NCBI GenBank assembly: GCA_016191395.1
Contig: JACPOS010000013.1
Coordinates: 32,072-96,071, forward strand
Reading direction: 5' to 3'
Length of the DNA stretch: 64,000 nucleotides
DNA from: Chloroflexota bacterium
GTDB taxonomy: Bacteria; Chloroflexota; Limnocylindria; Limnocylindrales; CSP1-4
Shown: piece after piece, positions 38,152-46,721 of the stretch
How positions within the stretch are numbered: the stretch's first letter is position 1
Layout: the number at the start of each line of letters is the position of its first letter
Made by a program: the position numbers and the translations under genes
Notes under the pieces: model-generated
What the model saw: the letters and a program-made list of their open reading frames with translations, nothing else
What the model was told of the DNA's origin: nothing
The model's database searches: none

Positions 38152-38874
38152 TCAGAGACCGAGGGGCAGCCGCGCACTCAGTGACGCCGGCAGGCCGGCG
38201 GCGCGCATCGCGGCCTGCACCGCCGCCACGTCGTACGCCACCCGGCGCCAGCTCACGACGCCGGCCTCCGGGTCGACGATGGCGTACGAGGCGTCCGGGT
38301 CGCCGTCGCGCGGCTGGCCCACGCTGCCCGGGTTGACGAGTGCACGCCGGCCCCCCAGCTCCAGGTGCGACCCGCGCGCCGCACGGACGAGCTCCACGCG
38401 GCCGCCAGCCTCCACCCAGGCGACCGGGACGTGGGTGTGGCCGTGGAGGCAGACGGGCGCGGTCAGGAGCGCGAGGTTCTCGAGCGCGACGCCGGACGAG
38501 GTCACGTACTCCCAGATCGGCTTGCGCGGACTGCCGTGGACGAGCTCGAAGCCGTTGAGGGTGCTGCGCTCCGGCAGCTCGCCGAGCCACGTCGCGGTCG
38601 CCGAGCCGATCGTGGCGCGAGTCCATTCCATGGCCCGTCGGGCGTCCGGGTTGAACCAGTCGATCTCCGAGCCGCCGCACGCCGCGGCGTCGTGATTGCC
38701 TCGAACGCCGACCGCGCCGATCGATTGCAGGCGCTCGACCACGCCATCCGGGTCCGGACCGTAGCCCACCACGTCGCCGAGGTGCCAGACGGCGTCCACG
38801 TCGCCTGCGTCCGCGATGACCGCATCCAGGGCCGGGAGGTTGGCGTGGATGTCCGACAGGACGGCGATCCGCAT
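38152..38874 (-). CDS. Calcineurin-like metallophosphoesterase
   Basis: 240 residues. All metal motifs are present: MRIAVLSDIHANLPAL (D-x-H), HLGDVVGYGPDP (GD), GVRGNHDAA (GNHD), LVHGSPR and CLHGHTHVPV (GHTH). It belongs to the YfcE/YvnB-type cytosolic phosphoesterases; substrate unknown. It stands 30 bases upstream of the Usp gene on the same strand, so it may start that operon. Confidence 0.9.
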   Translation of the reverse strand: MRIAVLSDIHANLPALDAVIADAGDVDAVWHLGDVVGYGPDPDGVVERLQSIGAVGVRGNHDAAACGGSEIDWFNPDARRAMEWTRATIGSATATWLGELPERSTLNGFELVHGSPRKPIWEYVTSSGVALENLALLTAPVCLHGHTHVPVAWVEAGGRVELVRAARGSHLELGGRRALVNPGSVGQPRDGDPDASYAIVDPEAGVVSWRRVAYDVAAVQAAMRAAGLPASLSARLPLGL

Positions 38875-39207
38875 TGGGAGGTCAGCCTAGCAGGGGGTCT
38901 GACGCGCGTCGGAGGCGGCGTCCGGGCCTCCGCCCGGGCTCCCAGCTGGGATCCACGGGCACCCGAAAGGCCGCCTCCGGCGTCGTCGTTCGTCGCAGCA
39001 GGGGCTGCGGTCTGACGCGGTTCGATCGGTTTCGTGGTCGGGTTTCCCCGGACCCCTTCCGAAGCGCGCTCCCCGGTGATTCCCGGCGCGGAAGCAGGAT
39101 GTTGGCGGGGCAGCTAGGGAGCGTCAACCGGCTTGTCCACCGATGTCGGCGACGGCCCGAAGAACGTGGATAACTCGGGCCGGCGGGCGCTCCGCCGTGG
39201 ATGCCGG
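38875..39207. other. Intergenic region between phosphoesterase and csoR
   Basis: About 330 bases with no supported gene. It holds two weak DnaA-box-like 9-mers (TTGTCCACC at 39133-39141 and CGTGGATAA at 39165-39173), 23 bases apart. These are too few and too weak for an origin. No tRNA-like fold or clear terminator was recognised. Confidence 0.4.
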
Positions 39208-39561
39208 TCAGGGGCGCGTCGCGCTCCGCAATGGCCGGCCCAGGGTTCGTCGCACGACGTCGACGACCTCATCCACATAGCGGTCGGCGTCGCCGTTGGC
39301 GGCGGCGGTCCGGACGCAGCCCTGGACGTGGTCCTCGAGGACGAGGACGGCCAGCGAGTCGACGGCCGCCCGCAAGGCGCTCGTCTGCTGGAGGATGTCC
39401 ACGCAGTATTCCTCGCGCTCGATCATCCGCGTGATCCCGCGGACCTGGCCCTCGATGCGGGCAAGCCGGCGGACGAGCTGCGCCTTGTCGCGCGTGTAGC
39501 TGTGGCGGAAGTGGTCCGCCGCGTCGGCGTGGTGGGGGTTCTGGGCGTCCGGGGTGGTCAT
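39208..39561 (-). CDS. csoR: CsoR-family copper-sensing transcriptional repressor
   Basis: 117 residues, all-helical DUF156 fold. RLARIEGQVRGITRMIEREEYCVDILQQ and the Cys-His-Cys set (Cys in EEYCVD, His and Cys in LEDHVQGC) match the Cu(I) site of CsoR rather than formaldehyde or nickel sensors. ATG 39561. A perfect palindrome 9 bases before the start is the likely operator, so it represses itself. No copA/copZ is adjacent, unusual for this regulator. Confidence 0.9.
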   Translation of the reverse strand: MTTPDAQNPHHADAADHFRHSYTRDKAQLVRRLARIEGQVRGITRMIEREEYCVDILQQTSALRAAVDSLAVLVLEDHVQGCVRTAAANGDADRYVDEVVDVVRRTLGRPLRSATRP

Positions 39562-39570
39562 GGCTCGATG

Positions 39571-39587
39571 ATACCCCCAGGGGGTAT
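39571..39587. promoter_or_regulatory. CsoR operator palindrome
   Basis: ATACCCCCAGGGGGTAT: 17 bases, perfect 8-base arms around one central base. The poly-C/poly-G dyad is the known CsoR-type operator (GTATACCCCNNNGGGGTAT class). It lies between csoR (minus) and a zinc-ribbon-like gene (plus, start 39637), so it may control both. Confidence 0.85.
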
Positions 39588-39636
39588 CCGGGACAAGCAC
39601 GGCGATCCGGCGGCCGACCGGCTACACTCACCTCGG

Positions 39637-39960
39637 ATGGATCCGCTGGACCACCTCCGCGCGCTCCCGGACGGGCCCCGTTGCCACGTCTGCGAGGAGC
39701 GCGTCCCCGCTGCACGCGTGAAGCTCCTCGCCTGGCGCGACGACCTCGCGTTCCTCCAGCTGGACTGCCCGGCCTGTCTCAGCACCACCATCGGCTTTGT
39801 CCTGGGCGGTCGCGGCGAAGGGCCAGTGGAGACGCGCCGCGCTGCGCCCATCAGCACGGACGATGTCCTCGACATGCACCAGCTCCTTGCCACCTGGCGC
39901 GGCGACCTGGCCGGGCTCCTCGCGAAGGATGCCCGCAGCCGCGCCGAATCGAGCCGGTGA
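39637..39960 (+). CDS. Hypothetical protein with two CxxC pairs
   Basis: 107 residues. CHVCEE (C-x2-C) and DCPAC (C-x2-C) are spaced by about 28 residues, as in a zinc ribbon. TTIGFVLGG follows, then a helical tail. No DNA-binding motif recognised. ATG 39637. A TACACT hexamer at 39623-39628 with little space to the ATG suggests a nearly leaderless transcript, but no -35 is seen. It faces the csoR operator, so copper control is possible. Confidence 0.7.
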   Translation: MDPLDHLRALPDGPRCHVCEERVPAARVKLLAWRDDLAFLQLDCPACLSTTIGFVLGGRGEGPVETRRAAPISTDDVLDMHQLLATWRGDLAGLLAKDARSRAESSR

Positions 39961-40652
39961 CCGGCGGCAGCCAAGAGGCGACAGGAACGCCTCAGTTCAC
40001 CGGGAGCTGGAGCGACCACGCGTCCGCCAGGGTCCCGGCCCCCGGGCCGGAACTCCTTGCATCCGAGCCGGCCCCGCCGGAGCCAGGCACCATCGACGGC
40101 ACGCGATTCGCGCACGCGAGCGAAGCCGAGATGGCCCGGATCCTGGACTTCTACGCCGTCCGCTGGGAGTACGAGCCGACCACCTTCCCCATCCTCTGGA
40201 ACCTGGACGGAGAGGTCATCGAGAGCTTCGCGCCGGATTTCTACCTGCCCGAGCTGGAGCTCTTCCTGGAGATGACGACGCTCAAGCAGCGGCTCGTGCG
40301 CAAGAAGAACCGCAAGCTGCGTCGGATGCGCGAGCTGTACCCGGACATCCGGATCAAGCTGTTCTACGCCCGCGACTTCCGGGCGATGATGCTCAAGTAC
40401 GGGCGCCTCGCGCTCGCGGAGGCCCTCTCGGGGACGCCGGGCCAGATGGTGCCGGAGCGGGCGGTCATCGCCGCGATCGACGTCACGCCGGAGCTTCCGG
40501 AGCCGGCGGTCCACGAGGACCCGCAGTCGAGGCCCGAGCCGCAGATCGCGCCGGACGCAGCGCTCGCGTCGCCCCGGACGCGCAGCCGCCGCCGCCGGCG
40601 CCGCACGCAGACGGCGATCCAGGCCGGGGCTGAGCAGGAGACCGGCGCATGA
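39957..40652 (+). CDS. PD-(D/E)XK-like protein of unknown function beside hpt
   Basis: 231 residues. The core (about 58-150) reads FYAVRWEYEPTTFPI, SFAPDFYLPELELFLEMTTLK: the order PDFYLP-x-LELFLE matches the D and E of small restriction-endonuclease-like folds, but the usual E-x-K is E-M-T, so the catalytic Lys is absent or shifted. The N-terminus is disordered and the C-terminal 60 residues are Pro/Ala then a basic stretch ending near hpt. GTG start overlaps the preceding stop, and the stop overlaps hpt. Confidence 0.7.
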   Translation: MTGGSQEATGTPQFTGSWSDHASARVPAPGPELLASEPAPPEPGTIDGTRFAHASEAEMARILDFYAVRWEYEPTTFPILWNLDGEVIESFAPDFYLPELELFLEMTTLKQRLVRKKNRKLRRMRELYPDIRIKLFYARDFRAMMLKYGRLALAEALSGTPGQMVPERAVIAAIDVTPELPEPAVHEDPQSRPEPQIAPDAALASPRTRSRRRRRRTQTAIQAGAEQETGA

Positions 40653-41212
40653 GGGCAGTGACGGACCAGCAGGCGGACATCGGCGAGGTGCTCCTGACCG
40701 AGGAGCAGATCCAGCTGCGGGTCACCGAGCTCGGCGCGGCGATCTCGAACGACCTCGCCGGCCGCCAGCTCACGCTCGTGAGCGTCTTGAAGGGGTCGCT
40801 GCCGTTCATGGCGGACCTGATGCGGGCGATCTCGCTGCCGCTGCGCATCGACCTCATGGAGGTCTCCTCCTACGGCGGCGCGACCACCGAATCGTCCGGC
40901 CTCGTGCGGATCCTCAAGGACCTCTCGTCCAGCATCGAGGGCGAGGACGTCCTGATCGTCGAGGACATCATCGACACCGGCCTCACGCTGAACTACCTCG
41001 TCCGCTACCTGCGCGGCAAGAAGCCGGCGTCGCTTCGCATCTGCACACTGCTGGACAAGCCGGCGCGGCGCCTGGTGGAGATCGACGTGGACTACACGGG
41101 GTTCACCATCCCGGACCAGTTCGTGGTCGGCTACGGGCTGGACTACGGCGAGCTGTACCGCAACCTGCGGTTCGTGGGCGTGCTCAAGCCCGAGGTCTAC
41201 AGCGAAGGGTGA
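40649..41212 (+). CDS. hpt: Hypoxanthine phosphoribosyltransferase
   Basis: 187 residues. Salvages hypoxanthine/guanine with PRPP. PRPP loop DVLIVEDIIDTGLTL, VLKGSLPFMADLMRAI, flexible loop SSYGG, and the C-terminal IPDQFVVGYGLDYGELYRNL are all typical. Full length. ATG overlaps the upstream stop (ATGA). Purine salvage lies about 16 kb from purH. Confidence 0.95.
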   Translation: MRAVTDQQADIGEVLLTEEQIQLRVTELGAAISNDLAGRQLTLVSVLKGSLPFMADLMRAISLPLRIDLMEVSSYGGATTESSGLVRILKDLSSSIEGEDVLIVEDIIDTGLTLNYLVRYLRGKKPASLRICTLLDKPARRLVEIDVDYTGFTIPDQFVVGYGLDYGELYRNLRFVGVLKPEVYSEG

Positions 41213-41228
41213 CCGGGCTGGTTCGCAC

Positions 41229-41669
41229 ATGACGATGCATCGGCGTCCCGCCGGACGGTCGCGCCGGCTGGCCGCGATCGGCGCGGCCCTCACCCTCGTC
41301 GGCTGCTTCCTGCCGTGGTGGTCGCGTGGCGGTGGACTGGGGCTGCCCCAGCTGAGCGGCACCGCGTTCGAGAGCACGGGCATCGTCGTCTTCGCCGCGG
41401 CCATCGCGACGCTTGCGCTCGTGACGTTGCCGTATGCCTCCGAGCGACCGGTCTCGGCCGATAGATGGACCAGCTACGCGCTGATCACCGCGGCGGGCTG
41501 GATCGGCTTCGCCTACCGGATCGTGGAGCTGGCCACGCAGCGAGCCTTCAGCTTCGCGGAGCCGGCCGACATCGTCACGAAGGTCCCGGGCCTGTGGCTG
41601 GCCGGCATTGGCCTGGTGATCCTGACCCGCGCCGCGTACGAGATGCGCCAGGAGCCACGCCTGCGCTGA
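41229..41669 (+). CDS. Four-helix membrane protein of unknown function
   Basis: 146 residues with four predicted TM helices (about 13-31, 50-68, 80-98, 120-136) and a basic N-terminus. The first helix ends CFLPWW. No family recognised. Seventeen bases after hpt on the same strand. Confidence 0.75.
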   Translation: MTMHRRPAGRSRRLAAIGAALTLVGCFLPWWSRGGGLGLPQLSGTAFESTGIVVFAAAIATLALVTLPYASERPVSADRWTSYALITAAGWIGFAYRIVELATQRAFSFAEPADIVTKVPGLWLAGIGLVILTRAAYEMRQEPRLR

Positions 41670-41678
41670 CGGGCCCGG

Positions 41679-42458
41679 TCAGGGGCCCGCGGGCACCTCC
41701 TCGGAGGGGGCGGGCGCTGGTGGCAGGATCTGGATCTCCGCGGCGAACCAGGCGGTCCGTCCCGCCCCTCCGTCGATCCAGCGGAACACGACCCGGCTCG
41801 TGGTCCACGACCCCGGTACGGGCGCCGGCAGCAGGGGAATGCAGACGGTCGGCTCGGGGCAGCGCGTGAGCGGCAGGTACAGCGCGGCGATCGGGGTCGT
41901 CCCATCAGCCGGCCGGACCTGGCGAAGCGCGAGCTCGGTCGCGACGCCGCCCGTCACGGACCAGGCGGACACGGTCACGGGTCCGACCGGCACGTCCGGG
42001 CCGTAGCTGGGAGCGCACCAGCCCAGCCCGGTCAGCTCCACCGCGACGATCGGCACGGACGGGATCGATGGATCCGTCGGGCCGCCCGCGGTCTGGATCG
42101 GCTCGATCGCCCGCCAGACGCGGACGTCCTGCGTCGGCCAGCGCTCGAGCGTCGCGACGCGCCAGGCGCCGGTCCCGAGGCAGATCGGCGCGGCGAGCCC
42201 GTCCGCGGAGCGATCCTCCGTCGGCGCCGGAGTGACGACGGCCGCCACCGAGGTGACGGGCCGCGGCGCGGGCGTCGTCCGCGGGCTGCCGGTGCCCCAC
42301 GGCTTCAGGATCGCGAGGCCCACGAGCGCCGCGACCGTCCACACCGCAGCTGCCATGGACGGGTCGCCGGATCGCGGCTGGACCCGGATCGTGCGTGGAT
42401 CCGGCGCGGGCGTCTCCGGGTCCGGAGGTGGTTGGCGCTCCCGTTGCGAACGCGTCAT
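41679..42458 (-). CDS. Single-pass membrane protein with Pro-rich linker
   Basis: 259 residues. Pro/Arg-rich cytoplasmic head, one TM helix (about 36-52, AAAVWTVAALVGLAIL), Pro/Thr linker, then an extracytoplasmic beta-rich domain with four Cys (PICLG, GWCAPS, RCPEPTVCIP) that could form two disulfides. Function unknown. It is convergent with the preceding gene and 33 bases upstream of the livF stop. Confidence 0.7.
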   Translation of the reverse strand: MTRSQRERQPPPDPETPAPDPRTIRVQPRSGDPSMAAAVWTVAALVGLAILKPWGTGSPRTTPAPRPVTSVAAVVTPAPTEDRSADGLAAPICLGTGAWRVATLERWPTQDVRVWRAIEPIQTAGGPTDPSIPSVPIVAVELTGLGWCAPSYGPDVPVGPVTVSAWSVTGGVATELALRQVRPADGTTPIAALYLPLTRCPEPTVCIPLLPAPVPGSWTTSRVVFRWIDGGAGRTAWFAAEIQILPPAPAPSEEVPAGP

Positions 42459-42491
42459 CGGCTCGCCTCGAAGGCCGCCGGAGGTGCCTGG

Positions 42492-43220
42492 CTAGTCCTC
42501 GCCCAGGTACGCCTTGCGGACCGTCTCGTTCTGGCGCAGGGAGTCCGCCGAGCCCGAGAGGACGACCTCGCCGGTTTGCAGGACGTAGCCCCGGTGCGCG
42601 ATCGACAGCGCCTGGAGGGCGTTCTGCTCGACGAGCAGCACCGTGGTGCCCTGGCTGTTGATCTCCTTGATCGTCTCGAAGACCTGCGCCACGAGGATCG
42701 GCGCCAGGCCAAGCGACGGCTCGTCGAGCAGGAGCATGCGCGGCTCCGACATCAGGGCGCGGCCGATGGCCAGCATCTGCTGTTCGCCACCGGACAGCGT
42801 CCCGCCCAGCTGTCGCTCACGCTCCTTGAGGCGCGGGAACAGCGCGAACACGCGCTCGATGTCCGGAGCGATGTTGGCCTTCGGGCGGCTGAAGGCGCCC
42901 ATCTGGAGGTTCTCCAGGACGGTGAGCCGGCTGAAGATGCGCCGGCCCTCCGGAGCGTGCCCGATCCCGCGCTCCACGAGGACGTGGGGCGCGACCTTGG
43001 TGATGTCCTCGCCCTCGAACTTCACGTGGCCGGCCCGCGCGTGGAGCAGGCCGCTGATGGTCTTGAGCGTGGTGGTCTTGCCGGCGCCGTTGGCGCCGAT
43101 GAGCGTCACGACCTCACCCTTCGCGACGTGCAGGGTCACGCCCTGGAGGGCATGGATCTGCCCGTAGTAGGTGTGGACGTTCTCGACGACGAGCATCGGC
43201 TCGGCTGCCATGGCGGTCAT
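42492..43220 (-). CDS. livF: Branched-chain amino-acid-type ABC transporter ATPase LivF
   Basis: 242 residues. Walker A GANGAGKTTTLK, Q-loop, signature GGTLSGGEQQMLAIGRAL, Walker B PRMLLLDEPSLGLAP and the terminal YVLQTGEVVLSG. LivF-type nucleotide-binding subunit. ATG overlaps the livG stop (ATGA). It powers the LivHM permease with LivG. Confidence 0.93.
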   Translation of the reverse strand: MTAMAAEPMLVVENVHTYYGQIHALQGVTLHVAKGEVVTLIGANGAGKTTTLKTISGLLHARAGHVKFEGEDITKVAPHVLVERGIGHAPEGRRIFSRLTVLENLQMGAFSRPKANIAPDIERVFALFPRLKERERQLGGTLSGGEQQMLAIGRALMSEPRMLLLDEPSLGLAPILVAQVFETIKEINSQGTTVLLVEQNALQALSIAHRGYVLQTGEVVLSGSADSLRQNETVRKAYLGED

Positions 43221-44209
43221 GCCGGCGGGGTCCCGAGGTATGCCTCGATGACCTTGGGATTCCGACGGACCTCGTCCGGCGTGCCCTCGGCGATGCGCTC
43301 GCCGTGGTCGAGGACGGTGACGCGATCGCTGATGCCCATGACCACCCGCATGTCGTGCTCAATGAGGAGGACCGTCAGCCCGAGCTCGCTGCGCAGCCGC
43401 CCGATCAGGACCGTGAGCTCGGCCGTCTCGCGTGGGTTCATGCCCGCGGTCGGCTCGTCGAGCAGGAGCAGCGCAGGATCGGACGCGAGCGCGCGGGCGA
43501 TCTCCAGGCGACGCTGGTCGCCATAGGGCAGGTTCTTGGCCACGACGCCGCCCCGGCCCTTGAGGCCCACGAGGGTCAGCAGCTCGTTCGCCCGAACGCG
43601 TGACGTCTTCTCCTCGCGTCGGTCACGCGGCGTGGAGAGCAGCGCGTCGATCCAGGTCGTCTTGAGCCGACTGTGCATGCCGACGAGGACGTTGTCCATC
43701 GCCGTCATGTTCGCGAACAGGCGGATGTTCTGGAACGTGCGCCCAAGCCCGGCGACGACCATGTCGTTCGGCCGGGCGCTGCGGAAGATCCCGAAGCGGA
43801 ACATGAACCGCTGGTAGGCGGGCGGGCGCGACACGCCGATCACCATGGAGGCGAGGAGCGCGAGGATCGTCGCCGTGAGGCCGAGGGCCAGGACCGTCTG
43901 GTTCTTGGTGCCCGACTCGGCGACCGCGAGCGTGATCGCGCCGAGGACCGCGGGCGGAAGGAGCCAGGCGATGGGCTCCATCCAGGCACGCCGCGCCTTC
44001 GCGATCATGTCCCTGCCGCGGAACTCGATGGAGCCGGCGCTGGGGTCGTAGATGCCGGCGATGATGTTGAAGAACGTGGTCTTCCCCGCCCCGTTCGGGC
44101 CGATCAGGCTCACGATGGAGCCCTCGGGGATCGTGAAGTCGATGTCGTGCACGGCGACCAGGCCGCCGAAGCGCTTCGTGACGTTCTTGGCGTGGAGGAC
44201 GTCGGTCAT
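43217..44209 (-). CDS. livG: LivG-type ABC ATPase with inserted hydrophobic hairpin
   Basis: 330 residues versus about 255 in the family. Walker A GPNGAGKT (37-44), Q-loop GRTFQNIRLF (156-165), signature NLPYGDQRRLEIARAL and Walker B ALLLLDEPTAGMNP are intact. Between the beta-strand after Walker A (IEFRGRDMI, 61-69) and the Q-loop lies an extra segment of about 75 residues (70-145), with two hydrophobic stretches (80-97 and 105-126) and a basic end. Canonical LivG has only about 15 residues there. The frame is continuous and the gene is coupled at both ends (ATGA), so an assembly artefact is unlikely. Confidence 0.92.
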   Translation of the reverse strand: MTDVLHAKNVTKRFGGLVAVHDIDFTIPEGSIVSLIGPNGAGKTTFFNIIAGIYDPSAGSIEFRGRDMIAKARRAWMEPIAWLLPPAVLGAITLAVAESGTKNQTVLALGLTATILALLASMVIGVSRPPAYQRFMFRFGIFRSARPNDMVVAGLGRTFQNIRLFANMTAMDNVLVGMHSRLKTTWIDALLSTPRDRREEKTSRVRANELLTLVGLKGRGGVVAKNLPYGDQRRLEIARALASDPALLLLDEPTAGMNPRETAELTVLIGRLRSELGLTVLLIEHDMRVVMGISDRVTVLDHGERIAEGTPDEVRRNPKVIEAYLGTPPA

Positions 44210-45459
44210 CGGGAGGCCGCCGGGTCGCCCATGTCCTCGTCGTTGCCGGGCGTGTCACCCAGCGCCCCGAGGAGCTCGGGGTCGTCCGGGCCCAGCTCCT
44301 CTGCCGCGTGCAGCTCCGCGCGCCGCACCTGGCTCGGGAAGAGGCCCTCCGGGCGCTTCAGCATCATGATCACGAGGGCGATGCCGAAGAGCAGGTACTG
44401 GTACTCGACGAAGTTCACCTTGGCGATGTCCACGTGCAGCGGCCCGATGTCGAAGACGGGCAGCAGCCCGGCCTTCTGGAGCGTCTCGGCGATGCCGCTC
44501 AGCTGTTTCAGGACCACCGCCTGGATCATGAACACGATGAAGCCGCCGGCGGCGACGCCCCAGATGTTGCCCATCCCGCCGACGATGATCATGGCGAGCA
44601 CGGTGAACGAGACCGCGAACAGGAACTGGTCCGGCGACACGATGGTCAGCTTGGATGCGTTGAACACGCCGGCGAAGCCCGACGTCGTCGCGCCGAGCGC
44701 GAACGCCAGCAGCTTGGTCACGACCGTGTTGATGCCGTTGGCCGCCGCCGCCAGCTCGTCCTCACGGATCGCCATCCACGCCCGGCCGATCCGGGAATCG
44801 TGGAGCCGGTACAGCAGCATCATCGCGACGGTCACGATCACGATCATCACGATCATGTAGTTGAACGAGGTCAGCGGGCTGAACTCGCCGAAGAACGGCA
44901 GCGCCTCCGGCCGGTAGATGCCGCCGATGCCGTTCGTGCCGTTGGTGTAAGGGTCGCTGTTGACGAACACGATCGGCACGATCTCGCCGAAGCCCAGCGT
45001 CATGATCGCCAGGTAATCGCCTCGCAGCCGAAGCGTCGGCGCGCCGAGGGCGATGCCGAAGACCGCCGCCACCGCCGCGCCGACGACGAGCATCGGGAAG
45101 AACGGCAGGTCCTGCCCGGAGAACGGCGAGTTGCTGTACGCGTAGGTGTACGCGCCGATCGCGAAGAACGCGGCGTAGCCCAGGTCCAGCAGGCCCGCGA
45201 GGCCGACGACAACGTTGAGGCCCATCGCGAGCAGGACGTACACGCCCGCGTTCGCGAAGGCGTCGTACCAGGGGTTGGCGGACTGGATGAGGTTCAGCGG
45301 CGGGATGCGCGGGAGCACGATGAGCAGCGCGCCCGCGATCGCCATCGTCCACAGGATCGTGATCGAGCGGTGGTGGTGGGCGTAGTTGCGCATGCGCTCC
45401 CGGATCGCGCGCCAGCCGGTGGGCTTGGGCGGTCGCACGGCGGCCTTCGCGGCGGTCAT
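44206..45459 (-). CDS. livM: Branched-chain amino-acid-type ABC permease LivM
   Basis: 417 residues, about ten TM helices. MGLNVVVGLAGLLDLGYAAFFAIGAY and LRLRGDYLAIMTLGFGEI are the LivM signatures; GRAWMAIREDELAAAANGIN is the coupling (EAA-like) loop. It has an N-terminal basic extension of about 30 residues and an acidic C-terminal tail of about 40 residues. ATG 45459 overlaps the livH stop. Confidence 0.93.
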   Translation of the reverse strand: MTAAKAAVRPPKPTGWRAIRERMRNYAHHHRSITILWTMAIAGALLIVLPRIPPLNLIQSANPWYDAFANAGVYVLLAMGLNVVVGLAGLLDLGYAAFFAIGAYTYAYSNSPFSGQDLPFFPMLVVGAAVAAVFGIALGAPTLRLRGDYLAIMTLGFGEIVPIVFVNSDPYTNGTNGIGGIYRPEALPFFGEFSPLTSFNYMIVMIVIVTVAMMLLYRLHDSRIGRAWMAIREDELAAAANGINTVVTKLLAFALGATTSGFAGVFNASKLTIVSPDQFLFAVSFTVLAMIIVGGMGNIWGVAAGGFIVFMIQAVVLKQLSGIAETLQKAGLLPVFDIGPLHVDIAKVNFVEYQYLLFGIALVIMMLKRPEGLFPSQVRRAELHAAEELGPDDPELLGALGDTPGNDEDMGDPAASR

Positions 45460-46541
45460 GCCCGGTCTCCGAGCTGCTGGCCCAGGATGCCCGTGGGTCG
45501 GAAGATCAGCACGAACGTCAGGATCAGGAAGACGAGGAACTCCGACCAGCGCGAGTAGCCCAGCGCGGACGCGAGGTTCTCCGTGAAGCCGATGAAGAAC
45601 CCGCCCAGGGCCGCGCCGTTGATGTTGCCGATGCCGCCGAGCACGGCCGAGGTGAACGCCTTCAGGCCGGCGTTGAAGCCGAGGTCCTGGCGGACGAACC
45701 CGAACCGCAGGCCCCACACGACGCCCGCCGCGCCCGCGAGCGCGCCACCGAGCAGGAAGGTGAGGGCGATCGTCTGGTTGAGGTCCACGCCCATCAGCGA
45801 GGCGGCCTGCTGATCCTGCGCCGTGGCACGCATAGCGCGACCGAGCCGCGTGCGGTTCACGAACGTGTTCAGCGCCAGCATCAGGCCGACGGCGAGGACG
45901 AAGATGAAGATCGAGAGGACGGAGATCTTGGCGTCGCCGATCGGGATCTGCCAGTTGAGCGGGAAGACCTGGGGCGCGGCCCGGTCGCCCGACCCGACGA
46001 CCACGAGCGCGACGTTCTGCAGGATGAAGGACACGCCGACCGCGGTGATGAGCGGGGCGAGTCTTGAGCCGCCACGGAACGGGCGGTAGAAGATCCGCTC
46101 GATCGTCAGGTTGAGGAGGCCCGTTGCGGGCATGACGAGCAGCAGCGCGACGGTCAGGACGAGGATCAGGAACGGAATGTTCGTGATGTCCGCCCCGGGG
46201 ATCTGGCCGAAGATGCCGGCGGTCACGAGGATGGACAGGAACGCACCCACCATGAACACGTCGCCGTGGGCGAAGTTGATCAGCTCGATGATCCCGTAGA
46301 CCATCGTGTAGCCCAAGGCGATCAGGGCGTAGATCGCGCCGATGGACAGCGCGTTGATCGTCTGCTGGATGGCGACACCGAAGGCGTGATCCCCGGTCAG
46401 CGCCTTGGACCCCGTGAGCCAGGACTGCTGCAGGGCCACGAACAGGACGATGTCGTAGAGGACGATCGCGATCACCGCGAACGCGACGATGCGCGCGGCA
46501 CGGTTGAGGGGGCTTCGTCGCGCGACCGCGACCGTGGTCAC
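45456..46541 (-). CDS. livH: Branched-chain amino-acid-type ABC permease LivH
   Basis: 361 residues with about nine TM helices. ALGYTMVYGIIELINFAHGDVFMVGAF is the LivH hallmark; GRAMRATAQDQQAASLMGVDLN is the coupling loop. It is slightly long owing to an extra N-terminal helix. GTG start at 46541 with a GGGGA-type ribosome site. The gap to livK holds a strong hairpin. Confidence 0.93.
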   Translation of the reverse strand: MTTVAVARRSPLNRAARIVAFAVIAIVLYDIVLFVALQQSWLTGSKALTGDHAFGVAIQQTINALSIGAIYALIALGYTMVYGIIELINFAHGDVFMVGAFLSILVTAGIFGQIPGADITNIPFLILVLTVALLLVMPATGLLNLTIERIFYRPFRGGSRLAPLITAVGVSFILQNVALVVVGSGDRAAPQVFPLNWQIPIGDAKISVLSIFIFVLAVGLMLALNTFVNRTRLGRAMRATAQDQQAASLMGVDLNQTIALTFLLGGALAGAAGVVWGLRFGFVRQDLGFNAGLKAFTSAVLGGIGNINGAALGGFFIGFTENLASALGYSRWSEFLVFLILTFVLIFRPTGILGQQLGDRA

Positions 46542-46677
46542 TGCATTCCCCGGGATGGTCCGGTGACGTTCCGTCTTGGGGTCATGTCCTACCTGACGAA
46601 TCGGCCTGATGGAACGTTCGACTGGGTGGAATGAGCGGCGCGCCCCGCGCCGGGGCCTGAACCTACGGGTGATGCGA

Positions 46678-46709
46678 TGAGGCCGGGGACCTCGCGGTCC
46701 CCGGCCTCA
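46678..46709 (-). terminator. Strong hairpin between livK and livH
   Basis: A perfect 14-base stem (TGAGGCCGGGGACC with its complement) around a TCGC loop, 13 bases after the livK stop. No T-run follows, so it is either an intrinsic terminator of the GC-rich type or, more likely, an mRNA-stabilising/attenuating element that lets livK accumulate over livHMGF. Confidence 0.7.
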
Positions 46710-46721
46710 GGCTATCGGTGA

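Noticed and set aside
39133..39173. Two DnaA-box-like 9-mers as a possible origin
   Set aside because: Only two weak matches, 23 bases apart, with no dnaA/dnaN genes or AT-rich unwinding region nearby.
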